Shown: in pieces, positions 1 through 6,788 of the stretch
How the letters are laid out: each line of letters opens with the position of its first letter
Position numbering within the stretch: the first letter of the stretch is position 1
Assembly: GCA_964650245.1 (NCBI GenBank)
Contig: CAZYQK010000102.1
Span: forward strand, 1-12,068
Length of the DNA stretch: 12,068 nt
Source of the DNA: WS-2 sp964650245
Lineage (GTDB): Bacteria > Eisenbacteria > RBG-16-71-46
Direction: 5' to 3'
The notes under the pieces: generated by a model
Databases searched by the model: none
Told to the model about the DNA's origin: nothing
Seen by the model: only the letters and a program-made list of their open reading frames with translations
Translations under genes and position numbers: made by a program

Positions 1-702
1 GGCGGGCTCGCGGGCTTCCGCTCGCTGGCCGAGCCGCGGCGCAGCGGCCCCGCGCAGGCGGCGGCGATCACGGCCGGCCGGCCGATCGGCCTGGCACGGC
101 TCTCCGCGATCGCCGCGCTCTGGCGCTTCGCCCCGGGTCTCGGCGGGGCCCGCGCAGCGCTTGAAGTGAGCATGGCTTTGGCTCAACATGGCGCCCTGGT
201 TCTGGGTTTCGAGGAGCAGCGGGGCATCCGCCGCGTGCCGGCTTTCGGTGCCGGAGCGCGACGCGCGGGCGGACCGCGGCAGGGGTTGTGGGGCGAATGG
301 CGTGGCGGTTCGCCGCGGGCGACGCTCGCGCTGCGGCACGAGGCGTGGGGCGAGCAGCGCCTCGCGCGCCGCGCGGTGCGGACCGCGACCGCGATGCGCC
401 TCGAAGCATCGGGACCGCTCGGCCTCGGGCTCGCCGTCACGCACACCGTGTACCGGGTGCGGAGCGGCCAGAGCCTCTATCTCGCGGAGGCCGAGAGCGA
501 CCGCCTGATCCTGAGATCGCTCTCGGGCGCGGGCGAGCGCACCCGGTTGGAATGCCGTGCGCCGGCGGGCGGGGGCTTCATGCGCGCCGCGCTCAACCTC
601 TCGACCGCGGGGCTCACGAAGCCGCGGGCACAATGGATTCTGGACTGGACGCGACGCGCGAGGGCCGGCGGACGCAAGGCTCCACGCGCACCGCGACCCT
701 GA
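1..702 (+). CDS. Hypothetical protein, 3' part (possible outer-membrane beta-barrel C-terminus)
   Basis: This frame is open from the first base to a TGA at 700-702, giving 233 residues without a start, so the gene begins upstream of the window. Third codon positions are overwhelmingly G or C, which supports real coding; an internal ATG at 166 is unlikely to be the true start. I do not recognise a family. From about residue 52 the protein shows alternating polar and hydrophobic stretches rich in Gly, Arg and aromatics (ALVLGFEEQ, GLWGEWRG, RATLALRHEAW, LGLGLAVTHTVY, SLYLAEAES, QWILDWTRRA), as expected of amphipathic beta strands in an outer-membrane barrel. It lacks the usual C-terminal aromatic residue and ends in an Arg/Pro/Ala tail. 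The stop lies 15 bases before the aminotransferase start, so the two may be co-transcribed. The barrel reading is inference; the coding call is firmer. Confidence 0.6.
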   Translation, partial: GGLAGFRSLAEPRRSGPAQAAAITAGRPIGLARLSAIAALWRFAPGLGGARAALEVSMALAQHGALVLGFEEQRGIRRVPAFGAGARRAGGPRQGLWGEWRGGSPRATLALRHEAWGEQRLARRAVRTATAMRLEASGPLGLGLAVTHTVYRVRSGQSLYLAEAESDRLILRSLSGAGERTRLECRAPAGGGFMRAALNLSTAGLTKPRAQWILDWTRRARAGGRKAPRAPRP

Positions 703-717
703 CGTGAGGAGGAAGCC

Positions 718-1887
718 ATGCCGTTCGCGCAGCGCATGAGCCGCCTGGGCACCGAGACCGCGTTCGAAGTGCTGGCGCGGGCTCGCGCCCTCGAGGCCCG
801 GGGCAAGAAGGTGGTCCACCTCGAGATCGGCGAGCCCGACTTCGACACGCCGCGCTACATCCGCGACGCCGCCGCCCGCGCGCTCGAGGAAGGCTTCACC
901 CACTACGGACCATCGGCCGGGCTGCCCGAGTTCCGCAAGACCATCGCCGACATCTGGCGGGCCGAGCGCGGCATCCCGTGCGACGCCGACAACGTGGTGG
1001 TCACGCCGGGCGCCAAGCCCATCATGTTCTTCGCCATGCTCGCCCTGCTCGAAGAGGGTGACGAGGTGCTCTATCCCAACCCCGGGTTTCCGATCTACGA
1101 GTCGGTCGGCAACTTCATCAACGCGCGCACCATCCCGCTCGCGCTGCGCGAGGCGAACGGCTTCGATCTCGACCTGAAGGAGCTGGAGTCGAAAATCACG
1201 AGCCGCACCCGGCTGCTGGTCCTGAACTCGCCCCACAACCCGACCGGGGCGGTGCTGAAGCCAGAGACCGTCGAAGGCATCGCCGCGCTCGCGCGCGAGC
1301 ACGACTTCCACGTCCTGAGCGACGAGATCTACGGGCGCATCCAGTACGAGGGGCGGCATCTCTCGATCGCCTCGCTCCCGGGGATGGCCGAGCGCACCAT
1401 CGTGCTCGACGGGTTCTCGAAGACCTACGCCATGACGGGCTGGCGGCTCGGCTTCGGCATCATGGACAAGCCGCTAGCGGTCCACGTCGCGCGCCTCATG
1501 ACCAACTCCAACTCGTGCACCGCCACCTTCACGCAGAAGGCCGGCCAGGCGGCGCTGCTGGGGCCGCAGGCCGAGGTGAAGGCGATGGTCGAGGAGTTCC
1601 GCCGCCGCCGGGATGCCATCGTCGCGGGCCTCAACGCCCTGCCCGGGGTCCGCTGCCACACGCCGCACGGCGCGTTCTACGTGTTCCCGAACATCACCGG
1701 TACCGGCATGGGGAGCGCCGAGTTGGCGAGGCTGCTGCTCGACGAGGCGGGCGTGGCCTGCCTGTCGGGCGCCTCGTTCGGCGCGCACGGTGAGGGCTAC
1801 CTGCGCTTCTCGTACGCGAACTCGCTGGAGAACATCCGGGCCGCGCTCACCAGCATGGGAGAGTTCCTGAGCGTGCGGTCCAAGTAG
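718..1887 (+). CDS. PLP-dependent class I/II aminotransferase (aspartate aminotransferase-like)
   Basis: A 389-residue fold-type I aminotransferase that moves an amino group between an amino acid and a 2-oxo acid in the cytoplasm, using pyridoxal phosphate. Family landmarks are all present: EIGEPDFDTP (36-45), PGAKP (97-101), NSPHNPTG with Asn174 (170-177), SDEIYGR with Asp202 and Tyr205 (201-207), the Schiff-base lysine Lys235 in DGFSKTYAMTGWRLGF, Arg243, and the carboxylate-binding Arg363 in LRFSYANS. Length is normal for the family. The start is set by AGGAGG at 707-712, five bases before ATG. Lys100 lies where the Thermus-type aspartate aminotransferases carry a lysine for the distal carboxylate, so an acidic substrate (aspartate or prephenate) is plausible. 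Alanine or aromatic aminotransferase activity cannot be excluded. A hairpin follows the stop, so transcription probably ends there. Confidence 0.93.
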   Translation: MPFAQRMSRLGTETAFEVLARARALEARGKKVVHLEIGEPDFDTPRYIRDAAARALEEGFTHYGPSAGLPEFRKTIADIWRAERGIPCDADNVVVTPGAKPIMFFAMLALLEEGDEVLYPNPGFPIYESVGNFINARTIPLALREANGFDLDLKELESKITSRTRLLVLNSPHNPTGAVLKPETVEGIAALAREHDFHVLSDEIYGRIQYEGRHLSIASLPGMAERTIVLDGFSKTYAMTGWRLGFGIMDKPLAVHVARLMTNSNSCTATFTQKAGQAALLGPQAEVKAMVEEFRRRRDAIVAGLNALPGVRCHTPHGAFYVFPNITGTGMGSAELARLLLDEAGVACLSGASFGAHGEGYLRFSYANSLENIRAALTSMGEFLSVRSK

Positions 1888-1908
1888 CGTTTCGTCCTCG
1901 TCGTTGAC

Positions 1909-1939
1909 GGCGGCGCCCGTCTCGTAGACGGGCGCCGCC
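1909..1939 (+). terminator. Perfect 14-bp hairpin after the aminotransferase gene
   Basis: GGCGGCGCCCGTCT (1909-1922) pairs without mismatch with AGACGGGCGCCGCC (1926-1939) around a three-base loop. It begins 21 bases after the stop codon. No T-run follows, so it is not a textbook intrinsic terminator. In a very GC-rich genome such a stem could still end transcription with help from Rho or protect the mRNA 3' end. The structure is read directly; the function is inferred from placement. Confidence 0.65.
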
Positions 1940-1982
1940 TCCCGTGTCGCACGATCCGCCGGCCCTGGCACGGCTCCAGGGC

Positions 1983-1999
1983 TTGGCACGCGCGGTGCA
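1983..1999 (+). promoter_or_regulatory. Sigma54-like promoter candidate
   Basis: TTGGCACG (1983-1990) followed by GTGCA (1995-1999) fits the RpoN pattern TGGCAC-N5-TTGC[A/T] with one mismatch. The invariant GG (1985-1986) and GC (1997-1998) are at the correct spacing. The predicted start would be near 2010, about 43 bases upstream of the lamin-tail gene. The heptamer TGGCACG also occurs at 1966-1972. The GC content makes chance matches fairly likely, and no enhancer-binding protein gene is in the window. Confidence 0.3.
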
Positions 2000-2052
2000 C
2001 GAGGGCACGCGTTCGCCTCCGCATTCACCAGCCGCCCCCGCGGGGAATTCCC

Positions 2053-2691
2053 ATGCGCCTTGCGCCGGTCGTGCTCGCCCTCGCGTTCCTGCTCCTGCCG
2101 CACCTGCCCGCCTCCGCCACCACCGCCTGCGCCGACTCTCCGCTCCTGCTCAACGAGATCCTCCCCGGGCCGGCGCGTGACTGGGACGGGAGCGGCGCGT
2201 TCTCGTCGCGCGACGACGAGTGGGTCGAGGTCGTCAACCTGGGCGGGGTAGCGCTCGATCTCTCGAGTTACTTCATCACCGACGGCGACTCCATCCCGCG
2301 CTACGCCTTTACGGGAACGCTCGCCGCCGGGGCCCGGATGATCGTGTTCGGGAAGAACGCATACGACTGGGAGCGCGCCAACGGCAAGCCCGCCTTCGGG
2401 CTCTCGCTCGCGAACAGCGGCGACGCGGTGATGCTGTGGCACATCGCCGCGGCCGAGACGCTGAAGGTGGACAGCTATTCCTACACCAGCCACGAAGCCG
2501 CGGCCGACCGCGCGATCGGGCGGCTGCCGGAAGGCGGAGCGTGGGCGCTCTTCGATGGGCTCAATCCCTACACCGGCACTACGCCCCCTCCGGGAAACGG
2601 ATGTAATCCGACGCCCGGAGCACAGAACGTCTGCGAATCGACGCCGGCGCGCGCGGTGACGTGGGGGCGCGTAAAGACGCTCTATCGATGA
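2053..2691 (+). CDS. Secreted lamin-tail-domain (LTD) protein
   Basis: This 212-residue exported protein has a signal peptide: Arg2, then a hydrophobic stretch to about residue 17, and a likely cut after ASA at 20-22. The mature part is one lamin tail domain, an immunoglobulin-like beta sandwich: LLLNEILPGP (31-40), DEWVEVVNLG (55-64), LDLSSYFITDGD (68-79), LAAGARMIVFGK (90-101), LSLANSGDAVMLW (117-129), VDSYSYTSHEAAADR (139-153) and the closing NPTPGAQN (185-192). Bacterial LTDs occur on secreted and surface proteins, often nucleases or cell-envelope proteins; no catalytic domain is attached here. Cys26, Cys184 and Cys194 could form disulfides. After the domain, TPARAVTWGRVKTLYR (197-212) looks like a separate C-terminal tail of unknown role. 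The ribosome-binding site is weak and sits in a GGGAATTCCC palindrome (2043-2052). Function is unknown. Confidence 0.88.
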   Translation: MRLAPVVLALAFLLLPHLPASATTACADSPLLLNEILPGPARDWDGSGAFSSRDDEWVEVVNLGGVALDLSSYFITDGDSIPRYAFTGTLAAGARMIVFGKNAYDWERANGKPAFGLSLANSGDAVMLWHIAAAETLKVDSYSYTSHEAAADRAIGRLPEGGAWALFDGLNPYTGTTPPPGNGCNPTPGAQNVCESTPARAVTWGRVKTLYR

Positions 2692-2712
2692 CGCGGGCGG
2701 TGCGCGGCGCGG

Positions 2713-2740
2713 TTGACCCTCGCTTCGACCGCGTTGTAAC
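2713..2740 (+). promoter_or_regulatory. Possible sigma70-type promoter for the transketolase pair
   Basis: TTGACC (2713-2718) and TGTAAC (2735-2740) are separated by 16 bases in the gap between the lamin-tail gene and the transketolase genes, about 46 bases before the GTG start. The -35 matches the consensus at five of six positions and the -10 at four of six. It is a candidate only. Confidence 0.3.
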
Positions 2741-2776
2741 CTCGCGCGGTTTGGGTGCTCCGCATCGCACGCTCCC

Positions 2777-2783
2777 GGAGGAG
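2777..2783 (+). promoter_or_regulatory. Shine-Dalgarno site that sets the transketolase N-subunit start
   Basis: GGAGGAG ends three bases before an in-frame GTG at 2787. This favours that GTG over the in-frame ATG at 2661, which lies inside the upstream gene and would add 42 residues not typical of the family. Confidence 0.75.
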
Positions 2784-2786
2784 TTC

Positions 2787-3698
2787 GTGTCCCCAGAAGC
2801 CCCGTCCGCCAGCGACATCGAAGCCTGTCACAAGCCCGGACGGCTCGAGTGGCCGCCCGATCGGCTGGCGGAGAAGGCGCTCCACGTCCGGCGCGACATC
2901 CTGACGCTGCTCTCGAAGTCGCAGACCGGGCACTCCGGCGGGCCGCTTTCTTCCACCGACTTCGGCACCGCGTTGTTTTTCAACGAGCTCAACGTCGATC
3001 CGAAGCACCCGGCGTGGCCGGAGCGCGACTTCTGGCACTTCTCGATCGGCCACGTCTCGCCCGTCATCTACTCGCTGATGGCCGAGCGCGGCTATTTCCC
3101 GCTCCGGGACCTGATGAAGTTCCGCGCCTTCGACGGGCATCCGCAGGGGCATCCCTCCAAGCACGACACGCCCGGCATCGAGGTCTCGGCCGGCTCGCTG
3201 GGGCAGGGGCTCTCGGTGTGCTGCGGCGTGGCGATGGCCTCGCGCCTCGACCAGCACCCGCGCCGCGTCTACTGCGTGATGGGCGACGGCGAGCAGCAGG
3301 AGGGGCAGATCTGGGAGGCCTCGATGTTCGCCGCGCACTACCGGCTCGACAGCCTGTGCGGGATCATCGACTACAACCGCAAGCAGATCGACGGCGACGT
3401 CGAGGACGTGATGGGGATCAAGCCGCTCGCCGACAAGTGGCGGAGCTTCAACTGGAACGTGATCGAGTGCGACGGACACGACATGCGGGAGATTCTGGCG
3501 TCGTTCGCCGCCGCGCGCGCCTTCAAGGGCCGGCCGAGCGTGATCCTCGCCCGCACCGTGATGGGCCGCGGCGTCTCCTACATGGCCGACGACTACCGCT
3601 GGCACGGCAAGCCCCCGAAGCCCGATCAGGCTGAGGCCGGGCTCAAGGAGCTCGGCACCAGCTACGCCGAGTGGTCGGCGCGGCTGCTCGCCAACTGA
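2787..3698 (+). CDS. Transketolase, N-terminal (thiamine-diphosphate pyrophosphate-binding) subunit
   Basis: This is the N-terminal half of a split transketolase, 303 residues from the GTG start. Together with the next gene it transfers two-carbon ketol units between sugar phosphates in the non-oxidative pentose phosphate pathway. Visible landmarks are TGHSGGPLSSTDFGTA (47-62), the GHVSPVIYSLM segment (88-98), GHPSKHDTPGIEVSAGSLGQG (from 121), and the metal/diphosphate motif GDGEQQEG (166-173) ending at DYN (195-197). WHGKPP (272-277) marks the end of the domain. The length matches two-gene transketolases of archaea and many bacteria rather than the ~660-residue single-chain enzyme. The C subunit starts 49 bases downstream on the same strand, so the pair is probably one transcript. 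A related two-subunit thiamine-diphosphate enzyme acting on other sugars is the main alternative. Confidence 0.93.
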   Translation: MSPEAPSASDIEACHKPGRLEWPPDRLAEKALHVRRDILTLLSKSQTGHSGGPLSSTDFGTALFFNELNVDPKHPAWPERDFWHFSIGHVSPVIYSLMAERGYFPLRDLMKFRAFDGHPQGHPSKHDTPGIEVSAGSLGQGLSVCCGVAMASRLDQHPRRVYCVMGDGEQQEGQIWEASMFAAHYRLDSLCGIIDYNRKQIDGDVEDVMGIKPLADKWRSFNWNVIECDGHDMREILASFAAARAFKGRPSVILARTVMGRGVSYMADDYRWHGKPPKPDQAEAGLKELGTSYAEWSARLLAN

Positions 3699-3747
3699 TG
3701 GCTCCCGTCCGAGCGCCGTCGAGCCGCCGCCCCGCGCGAGGCCCGCG

Positions 3748-4725
3748 ATGACCATGACCATCACGCTGCCCGAAAAGGTCGAGATGAAGAAGACCCGCGA
3801 GGGCTTCGGCCGCGCGCTGGTGGATCTCGGCGAGCAGGACCCGCGCATCGTGGTGCTGGTCGGTGACCTCACGGAATCCACGATGGTGAGCTTCTTCGCA
3901 GAGCGCTTCCCCGAGCGCTTCATCCAGGTCGGAATCGCGGAGCAGAACATGATGTGCGTTTCGGCCGGCCTGGCCGCGATGGGGAAGATCCCGTTCCTCG
4001 CCACCTACGGCGCCTTCGCCTCGTGCCGCGCGGCGGACCAGATGCGGGTGACGGTCGCCTACAGCAATCTCAACGTGAAGATCGGGGGCGCTCACGGCGG
4101 CATTTCGGTGGGCCCGGACGGCGCCACGCACCAGGCCATGGAGGAGATCAGCATCGTCCGCTCGATCCCCAACATGAGCATGATCGTGCCGTGCGACTTC
4201 TGGGAGACATACAAGGCTACGGTCGCGGCCGCGAAGCACCAGGGCCCGGTCTACATCCGCTTCGGGCGCGAGGACGTGCCGGTCGTGACCGCGAAGGAGA
4301 CGCCGTTCACGTTCGGGAAGGGCGAGGTGTTCGCGGAGGGCCACGACCTCTCGATCATCGCCTGCGGCGTCATGGTCTACGAGGCGCTGCGCGCGCGCGA
4401 GGCCCTGCTCGAGCGAGGGCTCCGGGCGCGGGTCGTGGACCTCCACACAGTGAAGCCGCTCGACCGCGCGCTGATCGAGCGGTGCGCCCGCGAGACCGGC
4501 GCGATCGTCACCGCCGAGGAGCACCAGGTGAACGGCGGCCTGGGCGGGGCGGTGTCGGAGGTCGTGGTGCAGACCTGCCCGGTGCCGATGGAGCTGGTCG
4601 CGGTGCACGACCGTTTCGGCCAGTCGGGCAAGCCCGCCGAGCTGATGGACGCCTTCGGCCTGCGCGCGAAGGACATCATCGCCGCCGCCGAGCGCGTGCT
4701 CAAGCGCAAGCGCGCTGCGCTCTGA
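3748..4725 (+). CDS. Transketolase, C-terminal (pyrimidine-binding) subunit
   Basis: This 325-residue protein carries the Pyr domain and the C-terminal transketolase domain that complete the preceding subunit. VGIAEQNMM (61-69) contains the conserved Glu65 that activates the thiamine aminopyrimidine ring. FLATYGAF (83-90) and GPDGATHQAMEE (122-133) are typical of the active-site region, and GPVYIRFGRED (166-176) closes the Pyr domain. The C-terminal domain follows with VVDLHTVKPLD (229-239), TAEEHQVNGGLGGAVSE (255-271) and GQSGKPAELM (291-300). The ATG at 3748 has a modest GAGG upstream; a second ATG at 3754 would shorten the protein by two residues. Active sites in split transketolases form at the subunit interface, so both genes should be needed for activity. 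Confidence 0.93.
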   Translation: MTMTITLPEKVEMKKTREGFGRALVDLGEQDPRIVVLVGDLTESTMVSFFAERFPERFIQVGIAEQNMMCVSAGLAAMGKIPFLATYGAFASCRAADQMRVTVAYSNLNVKIGGAHGGISVGPDGATHQAMEEISIVRSIPNMSMIVPCDFWETYKATVAAAKHQGPVYIRFGREDVPVVTAKETPFTFGKGEVFAEGHDLSIIACGVMVYEALRAREALLERGLRARVVDLHTVKPLDRALIERCARETGAIVTAEEHQVNGGLGGAVSEVVVQTCPVPMELVAVHDRFGQSGKPAELMDAFGLRAKDIIAAAERVLKRKRAAL

Positions 4726-4769
4726 GGGCTGTTACGCCCCCGCGCACGATCGAGGCAACCTGAGCCGAC

Positions 4770-6524
4770 GTGAAGAGCGCTCGCGTCCGAAACGACACGC
4801 GCGCGGCGCCGCGCGCCGCACCCGAGCCCGCGCTGCGCCCTGATCCAAGCCGCACGCCGGCGATCGCCTCGAGCGCGCCTTCCGGCTTCGCCGCGCGGCT
4901 CTGGCTGTTCGCCATCATCCTGCTCGGTGCGTTCTTGCGGCTCTACCGCCCCGGCCAGTCCCCGCCCGGGCTCAATCAGGACGAGGCGCTGAGCGCCTGG
5001 ATCTCGTGGTGCCTGCTCAAGACCGGACACGACATGACCGGCCAAGCCTGGCCCATCTTCTACTCTCACGGCATCGGCGACTATCCCTCGACCCTCTACT
5101 TCTACACGCTGATGCCGTTCCAGGCGCTGGGCGGGCTCAACATCTGGACCACCCGGCTGCCCGCGGCGGCGGCCGGCATCCTGAGCCTGCCGGTCATCTA
5201 CTGGATCGGATCACGCATGTTCGGACGGCCCACCGGGCTGCTCGCGGCGGCGATGCTGGCGGTGAATCCGTGGCACCTGTTCCTGAGCCGCTTCGGGGTC
5301 GGAGCCAGCCAGTGCCCGCTGTACGCGATGATCCCGCTCGCGCTGATGCTGAAGGCGCGGCTCCCACTGACCGACGCGCCGGAGGAGACGCCGCGTCCGG
5401 TCTGGGCCCTGCTGGCCGGCCTCGCCGCCGGCGTCTCCTGCTATGGCTTCCATCCGATGAAGCTCTACTTCCCGTTCTTCTTCCCGCTGCTGGTCGCGGT
5501 GGCAGGCCCGGCATGGTGGCGGCTTCGGCGATCCCGTGAGGGAGTGGGCGCCGTCCTGCTGCTCGCGCTGGGGTTCGCGGTGACGTTCGGACCCCTGGCC
5601 TGGCAGCACGTCGTTGACCCGGTCATCGGCCGCCGCTGGGAGATGACGCGTTTGTGGGAGCCGGGCACGCCGCTCCCGCGGATCCTGGTACTGGTCCTCG
5701 GGCGATACCTCGCGCACTTCAGTCCGGACTTCCTGTTCATGCGGGGAGATCTTTTCGCGATCATCAAGCCCATCGGTCAGGGGGAGTTCGCCTGGTACCT
5801 GCTGCCCTGCATGGCGGCAGGTCTGGGCCTACTGCTGGCGCGGGCGTGGAGCAGCCGGTCGGCCCGGGTGCTGCTCGCGCTCCTGCTCGTCTATCCGGCC
5901 GGGGACGTCATCAGCGAGTACTTCAGCGTTCACGCGCTGCGGAGCGCGCCCGGCATGCACGCCCTGGTGCTGCTGGCGGCGTTCGGCGCGGCGAGCGGAT
6001 GGCTCTGGCTGCGGTCGCGGCGCCGGGCGCTGGCGCTGGCGGCGGCGGCAGCACTGGCGCTGGCGGCGATCGTTCTCGACGCGCGCTATCTGACGCGCTA
6101 CTTCGGCGAGTACAACCGGCGGCCCGAGATCTACAAGGGCTACTACGTCGATCTGGTCGAGGCCGCGGACTGGCTGCGCCCCCGCCTCGAACAGGCCGAC
6201 GCGGTGTTCGTCACCACCCACCGCATGAACGAGCCATGGGCCATCCTGCTGGTCGCGTTGGGCCACGACCCGCGGCAGTGGTTCCGCGAGCCGCGCGACA
6301 TGCGGACGCTCGATGGCTGGGACGTGTGCTTGCGTTACGGCAAGATGCACTTCATGTATCGCAATCTGTGGGAGCCTGACTTCTTCCGCCTCGCGCGGGA
6401 CGGAATCCCGCAGCGCGCGATCTTCATCGTGCGGCCGGGTGAGCAGGATCTGACGAATCCGGCGTACGTCGTGCGCCGTCCGGACGGAAGCGAGGCGCTG
6501 CTGATCTACGAGGTGACCCTGTGA
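4770..6524 (+). CDS. GT39-like polytopic membrane glycosyltransferase
   Basis: A 584-residue integral membrane protein of the GT-C type (GT39, PMT/ArnT-like), expected to transfer sugars from polyprenyl-phosphate donors on the outer face of the inner membrane. Acceptor and sugar are unknown. Residues 1-41 are a Pro/Ala/Arg-rich cytoplasmic-looking extension. The first membrane segment (about 43-57) is followed by LNQDEA (68-73), where Asp71-Glu72 sit in the first external loop, as in the acidic motif of the family. Further hydrophobic segments fall near 131-149, 155-171, 181-196, 211-227, 231-247, 260-277, 341-358, 366-378, 396-413 and 419-436. Residues from about 445 form a soluble C-terminal domain. 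The GTG start at 4770 has no clear Shine-Dalgarno site, and the first in-frame ATG lies after the first membrane segment. It begins 44 bases after the transketolase pair, but a functional link is not evident. Confidence 0.8.
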   Translation: MKSARVRNDTRAAPRAAPEPALRPDPSRTPAIASSAPSGFAARLWLFAIILLGAFLRLYRPGQSPPGLNQDEALSAWISWCLLKTGHDMTGQAWPIFYSHGIGDYPSTLYFYTLMPFQALGGLNIWTTRLPAAAAGILSLPVIYWIGSRMFGRPTGLLAAAMLAVNPWHLFLSRFGVGASQCPLYAMIPLALMLKARLPLTDAPEETPRPVWALLAGLAAGVSCYGFHPMKLYFPFFFPLLVAVAGPAWWRLRRSREGVGAVLLLALGFAVTFGPLAWQHVVDPVIGRRWEMTRLWEPGTPLPRILVLVLGRYLAHFSPDFLFMRGDLFAIIKPIGQGEFAWYLLPCMAAGLGLLLARAWSSRSARVLLALLLVYPAGDVISEYFSVHALRSAPGMHALVLLAAFGAASGWLWLRSRRRALALAAAAALALAAIVLDARYLTRYFGEYNRRPEIYKGYYVDLVEAADWLRPRLEQADAVFVTTHRMNEPWAILLVALGHDPRQWFREPRDMRTLDGWDVCLRYGKMHFMYRNLWEPDFFRLARDGIPQRAIFIVRPGEQDLTNPAYVVRRPDGSEALLIYEVTL

Positions 6525-6575
6525 CGCGCGACCCGGCGCACGACCGCCGTTCCGCTCCAGCGGTTCCGCTCCGGA

Positions 6576-6605
6576 TTGACGCCCCTGCGCGCCGCCCCCT
6601 ATATT
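6576..6605 (+). promoter_or_regulatory. Strong sigma70-type promoter upstream of tRNA-Leu
   Basis: TTGACG (6576-6581) and TATATT (6600-6605) are 18 bases apart. Each box matches the consensus at five of six positions. Transcription would start around 6612, about ten bases before the tRNA 5' end. This is the best promoter match I found in the window, and it fits a stable-RNA gene. Confidence 0.75.
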
Positions 6606-6621
6606 CCCCGCCGATCTCGTT

Positions 6622-6708
6622 GCGGAAGTGGCGGAACTGGCAGACGCACTAGATTCAGGTTCTAGCGCCCGAAAGGGTGTGGGGGTTCAAATCCCCCCTT
6701 CCGCACCA
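6622..6708 (+). tRNA. tRNA-Leu (anticodon CAG), CCA encoded
   Basis: The acceptor stem GCGGAAG (6622-6628) pairs with CTTCCGC (6698-6704). The anticodon stem CTAGA/TCTAG encloses the loop TTCAGGT with anticodon CAG at 6656-6658, which reads CUG leucine codons, common in a GC-rich genome. A long variable arm (GCCC-GAAA-GGGT) marks a class II tRNA. The T arm is GGGGG-TTCAAAT-CCCCC. Discriminator A6705 is followed by an encoded CCA (6706-6708). Confidence 0.97.
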
Positions 6709-6714
6709 CCGTTC

Positions 6715-6732
6715 TGCCCCGTCTCCGGGGCA
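6715..6732 (+). terminator. Hairpin just after tRNA-Leu
   Basis: TGCCCCG (6715-6721) pairs perfectly with CGGGGCA (6726-6732) over a four-base loop, starting six bases after the tRNA CCA end. No T-run follows. It may partly terminate the tRNA transcript or guide 3' processing while letting some transcription continue into smpB, 56 bases further on. The function is inferred. Confidence 0.4.
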
Positions 6733-6788
6733 CGGGCTCGACTTCCCGCCCCCGCCGAACGCGCCCCGTCCACGAGCACGTCCCGACC

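Noticed and set aside
2682..4004. 440-codon minus-strand open frame opposite the transketolase genes
   Set aside because: It results from high G/C at third positions of the real genes; the composition is Arg/Ala/His-rich with no recognisable domain.
6709..6788. Possible tmRNA (ssrA) beside smpB
   Set aside because: The gap is only 80 bases and shows neither a tRNA-like end nor a tag-encoding frame; none was seen elsewhere in the window.
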